NCBI RefSeq assembly: GCF_001038625.1
Contig: NZ_CP011803.1
Location: 3,348,001-3,412,000, forward strand
Direction of reading: 5' to 3'
Source: Clostridium carboxidivorans P7
Lineage (GTDB): Bacteria > Bacillota > Clostridia > Clostridiales > Clostridiaceae
DNA length: 64,000 bases
Position 1 is the first letter of the stretch; each line of letters starts with the position of its first letter. The notes under the pieces are model-generated. The model searched no databases. It saw nothing but the letters and a program-made list of their open reading frames with translations, and had not been told where the DNA came from. The position numbers and the translations under genes are program-made. Positions 52,311 through 59,592 of this stretch are shown here, one piece after another.

Positions 52311-52955
52311 ATGTTAAATCTAATTTTAAAAGATGTTCTTATTCAAAAAAAATATTTACTAATTTCTGTTTTATATGCTTTATTCTTTGCATTTTGCTTT
52401 CAATCCAATGCTTCTATGATATTTGTCATGATTCCAACTATGATCCCATACATGCTTATTTTAGGAGCTTGTGGTTTTGATGATAAAAATAAATCTGAAA
52501 TAATGCTTAATAGCTTACCTATAGATAGAACTACCTTAGTTATAGCAAAATATCTATCTTCACTGTTTTTCATATTTATGGGAATACTTTTATCATTTGT
52601 TTTTACAACTTTATTAAATTTCTTAGGCTTTGTTCACATGAATAGACTAATGAATTTAGAGGATATTTTGAGTATTACCATTGGAATCTTAGCTATTTGC
52701 TGTGTATATTTCCCATTCTATTTTAAATTTGGCTATCAAAAATCAAGATATTTTCTCATTGGTATGTTTTGTTTGTTTTTAGGTACTGCAACTTTTTTAG
52801 CTAGTAATATAATAAAAGTTCCTAAAAATCTTATATCTTCTTTAAATAGCCAGCCTGATTGGCTAATAGCTAGCTTCATTGCTGTAATTGGAGCTATACT
52901 ATTTCTTATTTCTATACTTCTCTCAATAAAATTTTACATTAATAAAGATCTATAA
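52311..52955 (+). CDS. ABC-2 type permease, copy 2
   Basis: 214-residue paralogue of 51526-52170, beginning MLNLILKDVLIQKKYLLISV and ending LLSIKFYINKDL as in copy 1, with more differences in the middle. The frame is intact, so it is probably expressed, and it may pair with copy 1 to form a heterodimeric channel driven by the single ATPase. A terminator follows at 53007-53048. Confidence 0.85.
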   Translation: MLNLILKDVLIQKKYLLISVLYALFFAFCFQSNASMIFVMIPTMIPYMLILGACGFDDKNKSEIMLNSLPIDRTTLVIAKYLSSLFFIFMGILLSFVFTTLLNFLGFVHMNRLMNLEDILSITIGILAICCVYFPFYFKFGYQKSRYFLIGMFCLFLGTATFLASNIIKVPKNLISSLNSQPDWLIASFIAVIGAILFLISILLSIKFYINKDL

Positions 52956-53006
52956 ATAGTATTTCAACTTCATAACTATTCTTTAAAATACTATAATAAA
53001 TTAATA

Positions 53007-53048
53007 AAAAGTGTAATTCTGAACTTTCCTTTCAGTATTACACTTTTT
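53007..53048 (+). terminator. Intrinsic terminator of the GntR-ABC operon
   Basis: AAAAGTGTAATTCTGAA pairs with TTCAGTATTACACTTTT (one mismatch) and is followed by T residues on the plus strand. Confidence 0.85.
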
Positions 53049-53086
53049 TGTATGAAACATCTCTAATTTAAAATTAATTTGCTTTT

Positions 53087-53188
53087 CTATAGACACTTTG
53101 CCAAGAAAATAAAATATTCTGCCATAAGGAAAATACCTACTCCTATACATGTAATAATCATTGTAATAATACTTTTCCTGATACTCAT
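53087..53188 (-). CDS. 33-residue single-span membrane peptide
   Basis: ATG at 53188 with AAAGGTGG upstream. Sequence begins MSIRKSIITMIITCIGVG and continues IFLMAEYFIFLAKCL: basic N-terminus, then one hydrophobic helix. No family recognised. Clear ribosome binding site and similar design to two other tiny ORFs in the window (56826-56921, 57653-57769) support it. Confidence 0.5.
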   Translation of the reverse strand: MSIRKSIITMIITCIGVGIFLMAEYFIFLAKCL

Positions 53189-53230
53189 AAACAATCCACC
53201 TTTATATTGTATCTAAATGACATTTTACCA

Positions 53231-53288
53231 GACTTGCTCAGGTAAGAAGTATTCCTACTCCATCTGACTCTAAGAATCCATTGATATT
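53231..53288 (+). repeat. Small hairpin repeat, copy 3 (degraded)
   Basis: TGCTCAGGTAAGAAGTATTCC, split here as TGCTCAGGTAAG and AAGTATTCC, and the ending CTCTAAGAATCCATTGAT match the 3' half of the repeat at 755-831 and 22690-22837, but in the plus orientation and with losses. It abuts the 3' end of the membrane protein gene at 53304. Confidence 0.5.
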
Positions 53289-53303
53289 GAAAACTACAAA
53301 AAC

Positions 53304-53672
53304 TTATACAATGCAACTTAATGATGTAAACATATAAGGTATATAACTAACATGTCTTTTATAAAACAATGGTGAATTTGGATCTAATAACTCAGTGCTA
53401 AATTTACCAAATGCATAGAGACCAAAGGAAAATATTAATACCACCATTATTAGAAAAATACTTAAAATATCAAACTTTACTACAGAATCACTTTTTAATG
53501 AATAGTATCTATAAATTAAAACTTCTACACCTAATGATATTAATACTAATGGCCAAAACTTAACAACAGTAAAATCAATTGGAAAGTTAAAAACATTTAT
53601 TAAAAGATATAGTACTCCAACAATTATAAACACTCCACCTAAAGTTAAAGTTCCTACTCTTCTTCCTTGCAT
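53304..53672 (-). CDS. Small membrane protein, unknown function
   Basis: 122 residues with three hydrophobic segments (TLTLGGVFIIVGVLYLLINV, FWPLVLISLGVEVLIYRYY, FDILSIFLIMVVLIFSFGLY). The first two resemble the LiaF/DUF5668-type transmembrane start seen in envelope-stress proteins. The C-terminus (RHVSYIPYMFTSLSCIV) ends next to a degraded repeat, so it may have been altered by it. The gene overlaps the upstream membrane protein gene by 19 bases, so the two are co-translated. Confidence 0.6.
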   Translation of the reverse strand: MQGRRVGTLTLGGVFIIVGVLYLLINVFNFPIDFTVVKFWPLVLISLGVEVLIYRYYSLKSDSVVKFDILSIFLIMVVLIFSFGLYAFGKFSTELLDPNSPLFYKRHVSYIPYMFTSLSCIV

Positions 53673-54169
53673 TTTTCTTCACCTGCCTTTAGATAAAGTA
53701 CCTTTTTTTTTCTTAAAAGAAATAATCCTAAAACAATGAAGAAAACAGACATACCAACACATTTTATATATCTTATAACCGAATAATCAATATAACTACT
53801 TGCTAATGGAAGTAGTATATTATTAATTAATGCCAATATACCTACAATAATTAAAAAATATCCAATATATTTTTCCATAGATCTGTTTCCCCAGAAATCT
53901 TCTTTGTGTTGCATACTAGAAAATATTTTTAAATTTGAATCCACTAGTGGTTCTTCACTCATAACTTTTGACCTCACATCAAAAATGCTATAAAACCATA
54001 TTATTGGTAAAAAGACACCTAAAAACTCCAAACCAATACTAGAACTTAAGAAAATAGTAAAGAAGAATAGCATCATAAGCTCGATTCCTTGTCTTGTAAG
54101 TCCTAAATACATATGTCCTGCTCCTGGTAACATAGCAAAGAAGGTTGCCATACTTTTTGAATTTTTCAC
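53654..54169 (-). CDS. Membrane protein with TM2-like N-terminus
   Basis: 171 residues. The start MATFFAMLPGAGHMYLGLTRQGIEL is the conserved Pro-Gly-Gly/Gln turn of small TM2-like or DUF5683-like membrane proteins, followed by a hydrophobic hairpin; two more spans lie at about 105-160. Tail is Lys/Glu-rich. The function is unknown. It forms a two-gene unit with 53304-53672, perhaps an envelope-stress sensor pair. Confidence 0.65.
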   Translation of the reverse strand: MKNSKSMATFFAMLPGAGHMYLGLTRQGIELMMLFFFTIFLSSSIGLEFLGVFLPIIWFYSIFDVRSKVMSEEPLVDSNLKIFSSMQHKEDFWGNRSMEKYIGYFLIIVGILALINNILLPLASSYIDYSVIRYIKCVGMSVFFIVLGLFLLRKKKVLYLKAGEEKCKEEE

Positions 54170-54389
54170 GATATATACACTCCTTATTATTTAAACTTTA
54201 TTATGTATCCATTGTATATTGTAAATCTTAAAATAAAGCTTTATAGTTTCTTAATATTTTCTTAATATTAAAGGAATTATATAAATCATTGAGCAAATCT
54301 TATTTACAGAAACTACATAAACAGTCAATTAAAAATTCACATATTTTTGATATACTTAACATTATATTAAAGAATTAGGGAGTGAAAAA

Positions 54390-54941
54390 ATGGATAAAGA
54401 AGGTAAATTAAATAAAAGTAATTTTATAAAAGAAGCTAAAGATCTAATATTTGTTATAGTAACTGCTTTAATTATGGCTTTGCTCATTCATAGTTATGTT
54501 TTTGCAAGAGTTGATGTAGATGGACCATCTATGCAGTCCACTCTTCATGATAAAGATGTTCTATTCATTGAAAAAGTAAGTACAGAAATGAACAAAATTA
54601 AAAGAGGAGATATAATAGTATTTGATTCTAAAGATGCTAATGAATCTAATTACATTAAAAGAGTTATTGGTATAGAAGATGATAAAATAGAATTAAAAGA
54701 CGGAAAAGTATATTTAAATGATCAAGAACTTAATGAACCTTATCTAGATCCTCAAACAGTTACACAACCTCTTACTTCTGAAACAAAGTTTACAGTTCCT
54801 AAAGGCTGCATATTTGTGCTTGGAGACAATAGAACCAACAGCACTGACAGTAGAATACTAGGACCAATTAACTTAAAAGATGTAAAAGGACATGCTGTTG
54901 TAAGAGTTTTTCCATTTAATAAATTAAAGAACTTTTTTTAG
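54390..54941 (+). CDS. lepB: Signal peptidase I
   Basis: 183-residue type I signal peptidase with one N-terminal membrane anchor (about 18-38). Catalytic Ser lies in DGPSMQSTLHDKD, catalytic Lys in NYIKRVIGIEDD, and FVLGDNRTNSTDSR is the conserved box E. It removes signal peptides from exported proteins such as the amidase and deacetylase nearby. AGGGAGTG precedes the ATG. Single-gene unit with its own terminator. Confidence 0.95.
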   Translation: MDKEGKLNKSNFIKEAKDLIFVIVTALIMALLIHSYVFARVDVDGPSMQSTLHDKDVLFIEKVSTEMNKIKRGDIIVFDSKDANESNYIKRVIGIEDDKIELKDGKVYLNDQELNEPYLDPQTVTQPLTSETKFTVPKGCIFVLGDNRTNSTDSRILGPINLKDVKGHAVVRVFPFNKLKNFF

Positions 54942-54954
54942 ATATATTAATAAA

Positions 54955-54996
54955 AAAGAACTGGATTAGTTATTATTTAATAATTCAGTTCTTTTT
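54955..54996 (+). terminator. Intrinsic terminator of lepB
   Basis: AAAGAACTG pairs with CAGTTCTTT, with inner GTTATT and AATAAT pairing, then a T run. Confidence 0.8.
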
Positions 54997-55109
54997 ATCT
55001 ATGTTAATTATTAAAATTTTTCATAGTGCATATACTAGCTATAAACTTAACTTGAGTAATCTTTTAAGTATAAAACTAAAATTTGAAATACACTATGGAG
55101 GAATACACT

Positions 55110-55850
55110 ATGAAAATAAAGAATAAAGCAATATTAATTACGGTTTCATGTCTATTTATCATTTTTATATTGTTTAACTACACTATACCAATAAGTTCTT
55201 ATAATAATGTTAAAGCATCACCAAGTTCTATGGATGAAAAAATTATATATTTAACCTTTGATGATGGTCCTAGTACTAATGTAACCAATAAAATGTTAGA
55301 TATTTTAAAACAACAAAATGTAAAAGCTACTTTTTTTGTGGTTGGATACAAAATAAATGGTAGAGAAGATATTTTAAAAAGAATGTACAGCGAAGGTCAC
55401 AGCATAGGATTACATACATATACTCATGTATATAGAAAGGTTTATGCAAGTGATAAAGATTTTATAAATGAAATGAATGAAACTTCTATGGAAATAAAAA
55501 AAGTACTTGGTATAGAACCTAAAATAATAAGATTTCCTTCTGGAAGTAAAAAACATCTAACTAAAAATCTTTTAGAAGAATTACATGAAAAGAATTATAA
55601 AATATATGATTGGAATTTGTGTACTTCTGATGGAATTAATTATAATACCAAGGCAAATAAATTGTATAGAGAAGCTACTCAAAAATGTATTAATCCCAAC
55701 AAAATATTTTTACTCATGCATTGTGATGCAAACAATAAAAGTACCTGTGATTGTTTAGAATCTGTAATACTATACTACAAAAATTTAGGCTATCATTTTA
55801 AACCTATTACCCCAGATACACCTGAATACTATTTTAGAGTAAAAAATTAA
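55110..55850 (+). CDS. Polysaccharide deacetylase (NodB family)
   Basis: 246-residue membrane-anchored or secreted deacetylase. One hydrophobic N-terminal segment (about 5-25) is followed by the NodB domain: motif 1 IYLTFDDGPSTNVTNKML (catalytic Asp), motif 2 GHSIGLHTYTHVYR (His-x3-His), motif 3 RFPSGSKKH, and later FLLMHCDANNKST. It probably de-N-acetylates peptidoglycan, as PdaA-type enzymes do. ATG 55110 is chosen because GGAGG lies directly before it. Confidence 0.88.
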   Translation: MKIKNKAILITVSCLFIIFILFNYTIPISSYNNVKASPSSMDEKIIYLTFDDGPSTNVTNKMLDILKQQNVKATFFVVGYKINGREDILKRMYSEGHSIGLHTYTHVYRKVYASDKDFINEMNETSMEIKKVLGIEPKIIRFPSGSKKHLTKNLLEELHEKNYKIYDWNLCTSDGINYNTKANKLYREATQKCINPNKIFLLMHCDANNKSTCDCLESVILYYKNLGYHFKPITPDTPEYYFRVKN

Positions 55851-55870
55851 ATGTTAATACTATATATAGC

Positions 55871-55909
55871 AAAATAAGTTAACTGTCAAAATCACAGCTA
55901 ACTTATTTT
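55871..55909. terminator. Bidirectional terminator
   Basis: AAAATAAGTTAACTGT pairs with ACAGCTAACTTATTTT (one mismatch) between convergent genes, ending at the stop codon of the next gene. Confidence 0.75.
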
Positions 55910-56554
55910 TTAATAGTTTAAAACTCTTTTTATTTCTTTTGATATATTATAAAATGCTTTTTCATCTTTTCCATCTAATGCGCCATCTACTAATGCATAA
56001 AGTGTACTTAAATATAATTCGTCTCTTTCTTTTTTACTCAATGGATTAATCAAAAATCCCATTTCATAACCTAGAGAGCTCATAATTTCCTTACCTTCAT
56101 AAATGTTTTCTAAAACATTTATATAAGTCAACAATTCCTTTTTTAGTAGTGTAAAAAATATTCTACTTGAAGAATTTTGTTTATGCTTTACAGAACATAT
56201 TTTTACATGCTCCTTGTCAAGAGAACTTAGAATTATTTCACCTTCAGATTCCAAAGTAAAACTTTTTTCTAAATTTGACTGATTATTTGCTGCATCAATA
56301 GTAAAGTTAGTTAAAAAATCTATATATTGTTTAAAAACTTCCTTAGTAAAACTATAACTATTTGAATGAGTTTTACCATTATTATTCTTTTTAAACGATA
56401 CATTGTAAGCATCTTTGCCACTAATGTATTTTTCTATAGAAGCAACCATAGAATCTGTTGATTTATTTAATGTTCTTTTTGGTATAAATTTTGTGCCATA
56501 TGCAAAGCTGTCATTTTTACTATTTTCATATAATACAAAATTATTAATTTTCAT
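55910..56554 (-). CDS. Conserved hypothetical protein
   Basis: 214 residues starting MKINNFVLYENSKNDSFAYG. Soluble, with a beta-rich first two thirds and a helical C-terminus (KKERDELYLSTLYALVDGAL). No signal peptide or known motif; I do not recognise the family. ATG 56554 chosen for its GGGAG site. Confidence 0.55.
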   Translation of the reverse strand: MKINNFVLYENSKNDSFAYGTKFIPKRTLNKSTDSMVASIEKYISGKDAYNVSFKKNNNGKTHSNSYSFTKEVFKQYIDFLTNFTIDAANNQSNLEKSFTLESEGEIILSSLDKEHVKICSVKHKQNSSSRIFFTLLKKELLTYINVLENIYEGKEIMSSLGYEMGFLINPLSKKERDELYLSTLYALVDGALDGKDEKAFYNISKEIKRVLNY

Positions 56555-56758
56555 AAAACAACTCCCCATTTATATAAATATATATTTCATTATAATCGAA
56601 AAAAGTCGTTTTATGCTGTTATACATAATATTAAAAAAATTAAAAAAACAAGGCTTAAATCACCTTATTTCAATAGCAAACTAAATATACGTAAATTTTT
56701 CTAATTATTTATTATAATCAACACTTCTTTATAAAAAAAATACCTAGTAAAATTAATA

Positions 56759-56792
56759 CATTAAGCTAAATTCTCAAAAACTCAGCTTAATG
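56759..56792 (-). terminator. Hairpin after a tiny membrane-peptide gene
   Basis: CATTAAGCT pairs with AGCTTAATG around a 16-base loop; the following T run is short. It could terminate the 31-codon ORF upstream on the minus strand. Confidence 0.4.
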
Positions 56793-56825
56793 AATTTTGT
56801 TTTAATAACTTATATAAATATCTAA

Positions 56826-56921
56826 CTACTTTTTCTTAAATAAAGCAAATCCTCCCATAATAGCTATCACCAATGAAGATATAGCAATAGTAATTACTGT
56901 TTTTGTTCCTAATTTTTTCAA
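56826..56921 (-). CDS. 31-residue single-span membrane peptide, TTG start
   Basis: TTG start with a GGAGGTG ribosome binding site about 8 bases upstream. MKKLGTKTVITIAISSLVIA is followed by IMGGFALFKKK: basic ends and one hydrophobic helix. No family recognised. The same plan recurs in the ORF at 57653-57769. The 56922-57070 stretch is AT-rich with nothing else seen. Confidence 0.5.
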   Translation of the reverse strand: MKKLGTKTVITIAISSLVIAIMGGFALFKKK

Positions 56922-57070
56922 ATAAATTCACCTCCGTAAATACAACCAAAATATTTTGATTGTTACTTTTTTATATATTTTTCATTTAATTCTGCCAATT
57001 TATATGATTAAATTATAATATGCATTTATACAACTTTCAACACTTTTATATATACAACTTATAAAAAGCA

Positions 57071-57104
57071 AAAACATGACTTAATATAAGAAAGTCATGC
57101 TTTT
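57071..57104 (-). terminator. Second hairpin downstream of the tRNA genes
   Basis: CATGACTT pairs with AAGTCATG, followed on the minus strand by TTTTTGCTTTTT. It backs up the terminator at 57155-57179. Confidence 0.6.
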
Positions 57105-57154
57105 ATAAAATTCATCACATTTTTACTCTACTAAATTATTTTTAAAATAAAAAA

Positions 57155-57179
57155 ATAAGTAATATTTGCTATTACTTAT
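57155..57179 (-). terminator. Intrinsic terminator of the tRNA operon
   Basis: ATAAGTAATA pairs perfectly with TATTACTTAT around a 5-base loop, followed on the minus strand by TTTTTT. It lies 18 bases after tRNA-Leu. Confidence 0.8.
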
Positions 57180-57196
57180 CCATGTCATCTAATAAT

Positions 57197-57280
57197 TGGT
57201 GCAGGTGAAGGGAGTCGAACCCCCACGCCGTTGGCGCTAGATCCTAAGTCTAGTGCGTCTGCCAATTCCGCCACACCTGC
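57197..57280 (-). tRNA. tRNA-Leu (anticodon UAG)
   Basis: 84 bases including an encoded CCA. Acceptor GCAGGTG pairs with CACCTGC; the anticodon stem CTAGA/TCTAG holds loop CTTAGGA with anticodon TAG; the long variable arm (CGCC/GGCG) marks a class II tRNA; the T arm has GGTTCGACT. Last gene of a three-tRNA transcript. Confidence 0.95.
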
Positions 57281-57344
57281 ATATAAAATTACAATTTACA
57301 AATTAATATTTGTAAATTAAATAATTTGCTTATTAATTTTTATT

Positions 57345-57420
57345 TGGTGGCTTACCGGGGAATCGAACCCCGGACAACATGATTAAAAGTCATGTGCTCT
57401 ACCAACTGAGCTAGTAAACC
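57345..57420 (-). tRNA. tRNA-Lys (anticodon UUU)
   Basis: 76 bases including encoded CCA. Acceptor GGTTTAC pairs with GTAAGCC (one G.U); the anticodon arm ATGAC/TTTTAAT/CAT region gives anticodon TTT; D arm AGCTCAGTTGGTAGAGC and T arm GGGGTTCGATTCCCC are canonical. Confidence 0.95.
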
Positions 57421-57422
57421 AA

Positions 57423-57497
57423 TGGCTGGGATGGCAGGATTCGAACCTACGCATGTAGCAGTCAAAGTGCTATGCCTTACCGCTTGGCGACACCCCA
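57423..57497 (-). tRNA. tRNA-Gln (anticodon UUG)
   Basis: 75 bases including encoded CCA. Acceptor TGGGGTG pairs with CATCCCA (one G.U); the anticodon arm GTAGCAGTCAAAGTGCTA, seen on the plus strand, gives anticodon TTG; T arm GTTCGAATCC. The U1-A72 start is typical of bacterial tRNA-Gln. First gene of the transcript. Confidence 0.95.
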
Positions 57498-57531
57498 ATT
57501 TGTTTTGTGCATTTCCTTAGCACAGTTATTA

Positions 57532-57560
57532 ATTATACGGGGAAATATATAATTTGTCAA
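57532..57560 (-). promoter_or_regulatory. Consensus sigma-A promoter of the tRNA operon
   Basis: On the minus strand TTGACA (57560-57555), a 17-base spacer and TATAAT (57537-57532), a perfect match to the vegetative consensus, about 35 bases before tRNA-Gln. Confidence 0.92.
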
Positions 57561-57652
57561 CAGTTTTTTGCATTTTTTTTATTACCTTTTCTATTATGCA
57601 TTCTTTTCTACAAATTAGGCACTTTTGTACCCTAACTTACAACAATAAATTA

Positions 57653-57769
57653 TTAATTTATTATCCAATGTATTACTTTAGGTGAATTTATTAATATGGT
57701 TAATATAAATGGAAATAGCATTGCAGCTGCCACAATAATCCATACTATTTTGACTGTTGCCTTTTTCAA
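57653..57769 (-). CDS. 38-residue single-span membrane peptide, TTG start
   Basis: TTG start with GGAGGTG upstream. MKKATVKIVWIIVAAAMLF is followed by PFILTILINSPKVIHWIIN: basic N-terminus, then one hydrophobic helix. No family recognised; similar in design and start codon to 56826-56921. The remainder of 57561-57984 is AT-rich and appears empty. Confidence 0.5.
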   Translation of the reverse strand: MKKATVKIVWIIVAAAMLFPFILTILINSPKVIHWIIN

Positions 57770-57984
57770 ATTACACACCTCCTTTCTTATTTATCCATTT
57801 TATGTAACTATAATACACTCTATATATTTACAATTAATGAATTTATCGTAAAATTTTTATTAGTTTTATTCTAAATAAACACAGAAAAATTTTCAATTTT
57901 AGCATGGACGTTTCCAAAAATAAATACTATAATAGTAAAGTATTCTATAAATTTAAACACTTAATGTCGATCATACAATTCAAT

Positions 57985-58035
57985 AAGAAGTGTTCACCTT
58001 GATCAACCACTTCTTAAAATAATAAAACAAGGAGG
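57985..58035 (+). promoter_or_regulatory. Candidate preQ1-I-type riboswitch
   Basis: A compact H-type pseudoknot can form. AAGAAGTG pairs with CACTTCTT (P1), and in its loop CCTTG pairs with CAAGG at the end of an A-rich tail (AATAAAACAAGG) that runs into the GGAGG ribosome binding site. This matches the preQ1-I plan (short P1, loop, A-rich tail, pairing that hides the ribosome binding site). Location before a QueT gene supports it. The loop differs in detail from the best-known examples and no covariance score was available. Confidence 0.6.
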
Positions 58036-58043
58036 AAAAATAT

Positions 58044-58736
58044 ATGATTCGTTACAGTGATATAGTCAATAAAAATGAAAGAGAAATTGTACTATTAAAA
58101 GCTTCACCCTGTGTATGGGGAAAATGTACCTTTTGTGATTATATAGAAGATAATAATAGTGACACTCAATTCAATGTAAATTTCAATAAGGAAATTTTAA
58201 AAAATGTTACAGGGAAGCATAAGGTACTGGAAGTTATAAATTCAGGCAGTTGTTTTGAACTACCAAAAGAAACTCTACAGGATATAAAAAATGTAATAGA
58301 CTCTAAGGGTATAAAAAAACTATTTTTTGAAAGCCATTGGATTTATAGAAACAGACTTGAAGAAATGAAACAATTCTTTAATATTCCTATTATATTTAAA
58401 TGTGGTATCGAAACTTTTGACAGCCATTTTAGATGTGAAGTTTTGAAAAAAGGAGCTGTATTTTCTGGACCAGAAGAAGTATCAAAGTACTTTAACTCCA
58501 TTTGCCTTATGGTAGGAATTAAAGGACAAACAAAAGCAATGATAGAAACAGATATAGACTATCTATTAAAGTATTTTAAACACGGCTGTATAAATATTTA
58601 TGTAGAAAATTCTACACCATTTAAAAGAGATGAAGAACTAATTAGCTGGTTTAGAGATAATTATAGTTTTCTTGAAGGAAATGATAATATAGAGATACTT
58701 TGGAATAATACTGATTTTGGCGTTGGAGGTAATTAA
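58044..58736 (+). CDS. Radical SAM protein, candidate queuine lyase
   Basis: 230-residue radical SAM-like protein. The cluster motif near residue 24 is C-VWGK-C-TF-C (CX4CX2C), a spacing variant of the usual CX3CX2C. The remaining sequence fits a partial TIM barrel (VLEVINSGSCFELPKETLQDI, IIFKCGIETFDSHFRCEVLKKGA). It is followed at once by queT and preceded by a preQ1-like riboswitch, so a role in queuosine salvage is likely. The radical SAM queuine lyase QueL reported from Clostridioides difficile is the obvious candidate, but I cannot confirm the match. It does not look like QueE. Confidence 0.6.
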   Translation: MIRYSDIVNKNEREIVLLKASPCVWGKCTFCDYIEDNNSDTQFNVNFNKEILKNVTGKHKVLEVINSGSCFELPKETLQDIKNVIDSKGIKKLFFESHWIYRNRLEEMKQFFNIPIIFKCGIETFDSHFRCEVLKKGAVFSGPEEVSKYFNSICLMVGIKGQTKAMIETDIDYLLKYFKHGCINIYVENSTPFKRDEELISWFRDNYSFLEGNDNIEILWNNTDFGVGGN

Positions 58737-58737
58737 A

Positions 58738-59202
58738 ATGAACTTAAAGAAATTAATTAAAATTGCAATAACAGCAGCACTATATGCAGCAGCTACTATG
58801 GCTATAGCTCCTTTAAGTTATGGAGCTATACAATTTAGATTTTCGGAAGTTATGACACTTTTAGCATATATAGACCCTATTTATATTCCTGGTTTAGTGC
58901 TTGGATGTGCGCTATCAAATATATATAGTCCTCTAGGTCTTATTGATGTGTTAGTTGGAACTACAGCTACCCTTATAAGCGTTTATATGATAAGTAAAAC
59001 CAAAAGTTTATTTATTGCTACTCTTTGGCCTACTATAAATTGTGTATTTGTAGGTGCTGAACTTTACTTTGTACTACATCAACCATTTTGGATATCTACA
59101 TTGTATGTTTGTCTAGGAGAGTTTGTTGTTGTAACCTGCATAGGCTATCCATTATTTAGATTATTGTTAAAAAGAAAAGATGTACTTAGTGTACTAAAAT
59201 AG
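58738..59202 (+). CDS. queT: Queuosine precursor transporter (QueT, ECF S-component)
   Basis: 154-residue membrane protein with about five spans. KIAITAALYAAATMAIAPLSYGAIQFRFSEVMTLLAYIDP and GCALSNIYSPLGLIDVLVGTTATLI are QueT-family hallmarks. It is the substrate-binding component of an energy-coupling-factor transporter for preQ1 or queuine; the shared ATPase module must be elsewhere. ATG 58738 is chosen because GGAGG lies just upstream and the preceding stop is one base away. Confidence 0.9.
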   Translation: MNLKKLIKIAITAALYAAATMAIAPLSYGAIQFRFSEVMTLLAYIDPIYIPGLVLGCALSNIYSPLGLIDVLVGTTATLISVYMISKTKSLFIATLWPTINCVFVGAELYFVLHQPFWISTLYVCLGEFVVVTCIGYPLFRLLLKRKDVLSVLK

Positions 59203-59280
59203 AGGACAATTGACATAGGACAGAGGATAGCGAAGAAAAATCATCCTTAACTGTCCTCTGTCAATTGTCCTTTGTCCTCT
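59203..59280. repeat. Large hairpin between convergent queT and STAS genes
   Basis: AGGACAATTGACA (59203-59215) pairs with TGTCAATTGTCCT (59259-59271), extended by AGGACAG with CTGTCCT and AGGAT with ATCCT; short AGGACA units repeat at both ends. It probably serves as a terminator for both transcripts and looks like an inserted clostridial palindrome. Confidence 0.6.
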
Positions 59281-59300
59281 AAAAAATGTTTCTTTATAAT

Positions 59301-59582
59301 CTACTTATATATTTCAAATACCTTGTCCAATCTAGTCATACTAAAAATCTTCATAACTTGTTCATTGATCGAATAAAGCTTAAGACTACCATTTATACTT
59401 TTGCACTTTTTATAAACCGAAACCAAAACCCCAAGTCCTGTGCTGTCAATAAAAGTACATTTTCTAAAATCTAATACAAAATTTTTTTCCCCATCCTTCA
59501 TTAAATAATTAAACTTTTCTCTGAGTTCATCTGCTTCATCTACTGCGAAATTCTCTGGCATTTCAATTTTAAATTCATTCAT
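59301..59582 (-). CDS. STAS-domain anti-sigma-factor antagonist
   Basis: 93-residue STAS protein of the SpoIIAA/RsbV type. The phosphorylation motif FIDSTGLGVLVSVYK contains the conserved Ser in a DSTG box. In partner-switching systems it binds the RsbW-type kinase when unphosphorylated. It is the last gene of a four-gene operon with a phosphatase, a kinase and a chemoreceptor, 10 bases after the receptor stop. Confidence 0.9.
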   Translation of the reverse strand: MNEFKIEMPENFAVDEADELREKFNYLMKDGEKNFVLDFRKCTFIDSTGLGVLVSVYKKCKSINGSLKLYSINEQVMKIFSMTRLDKVFEIYK

Positions 59583-59592
59583 TTAAATCACC

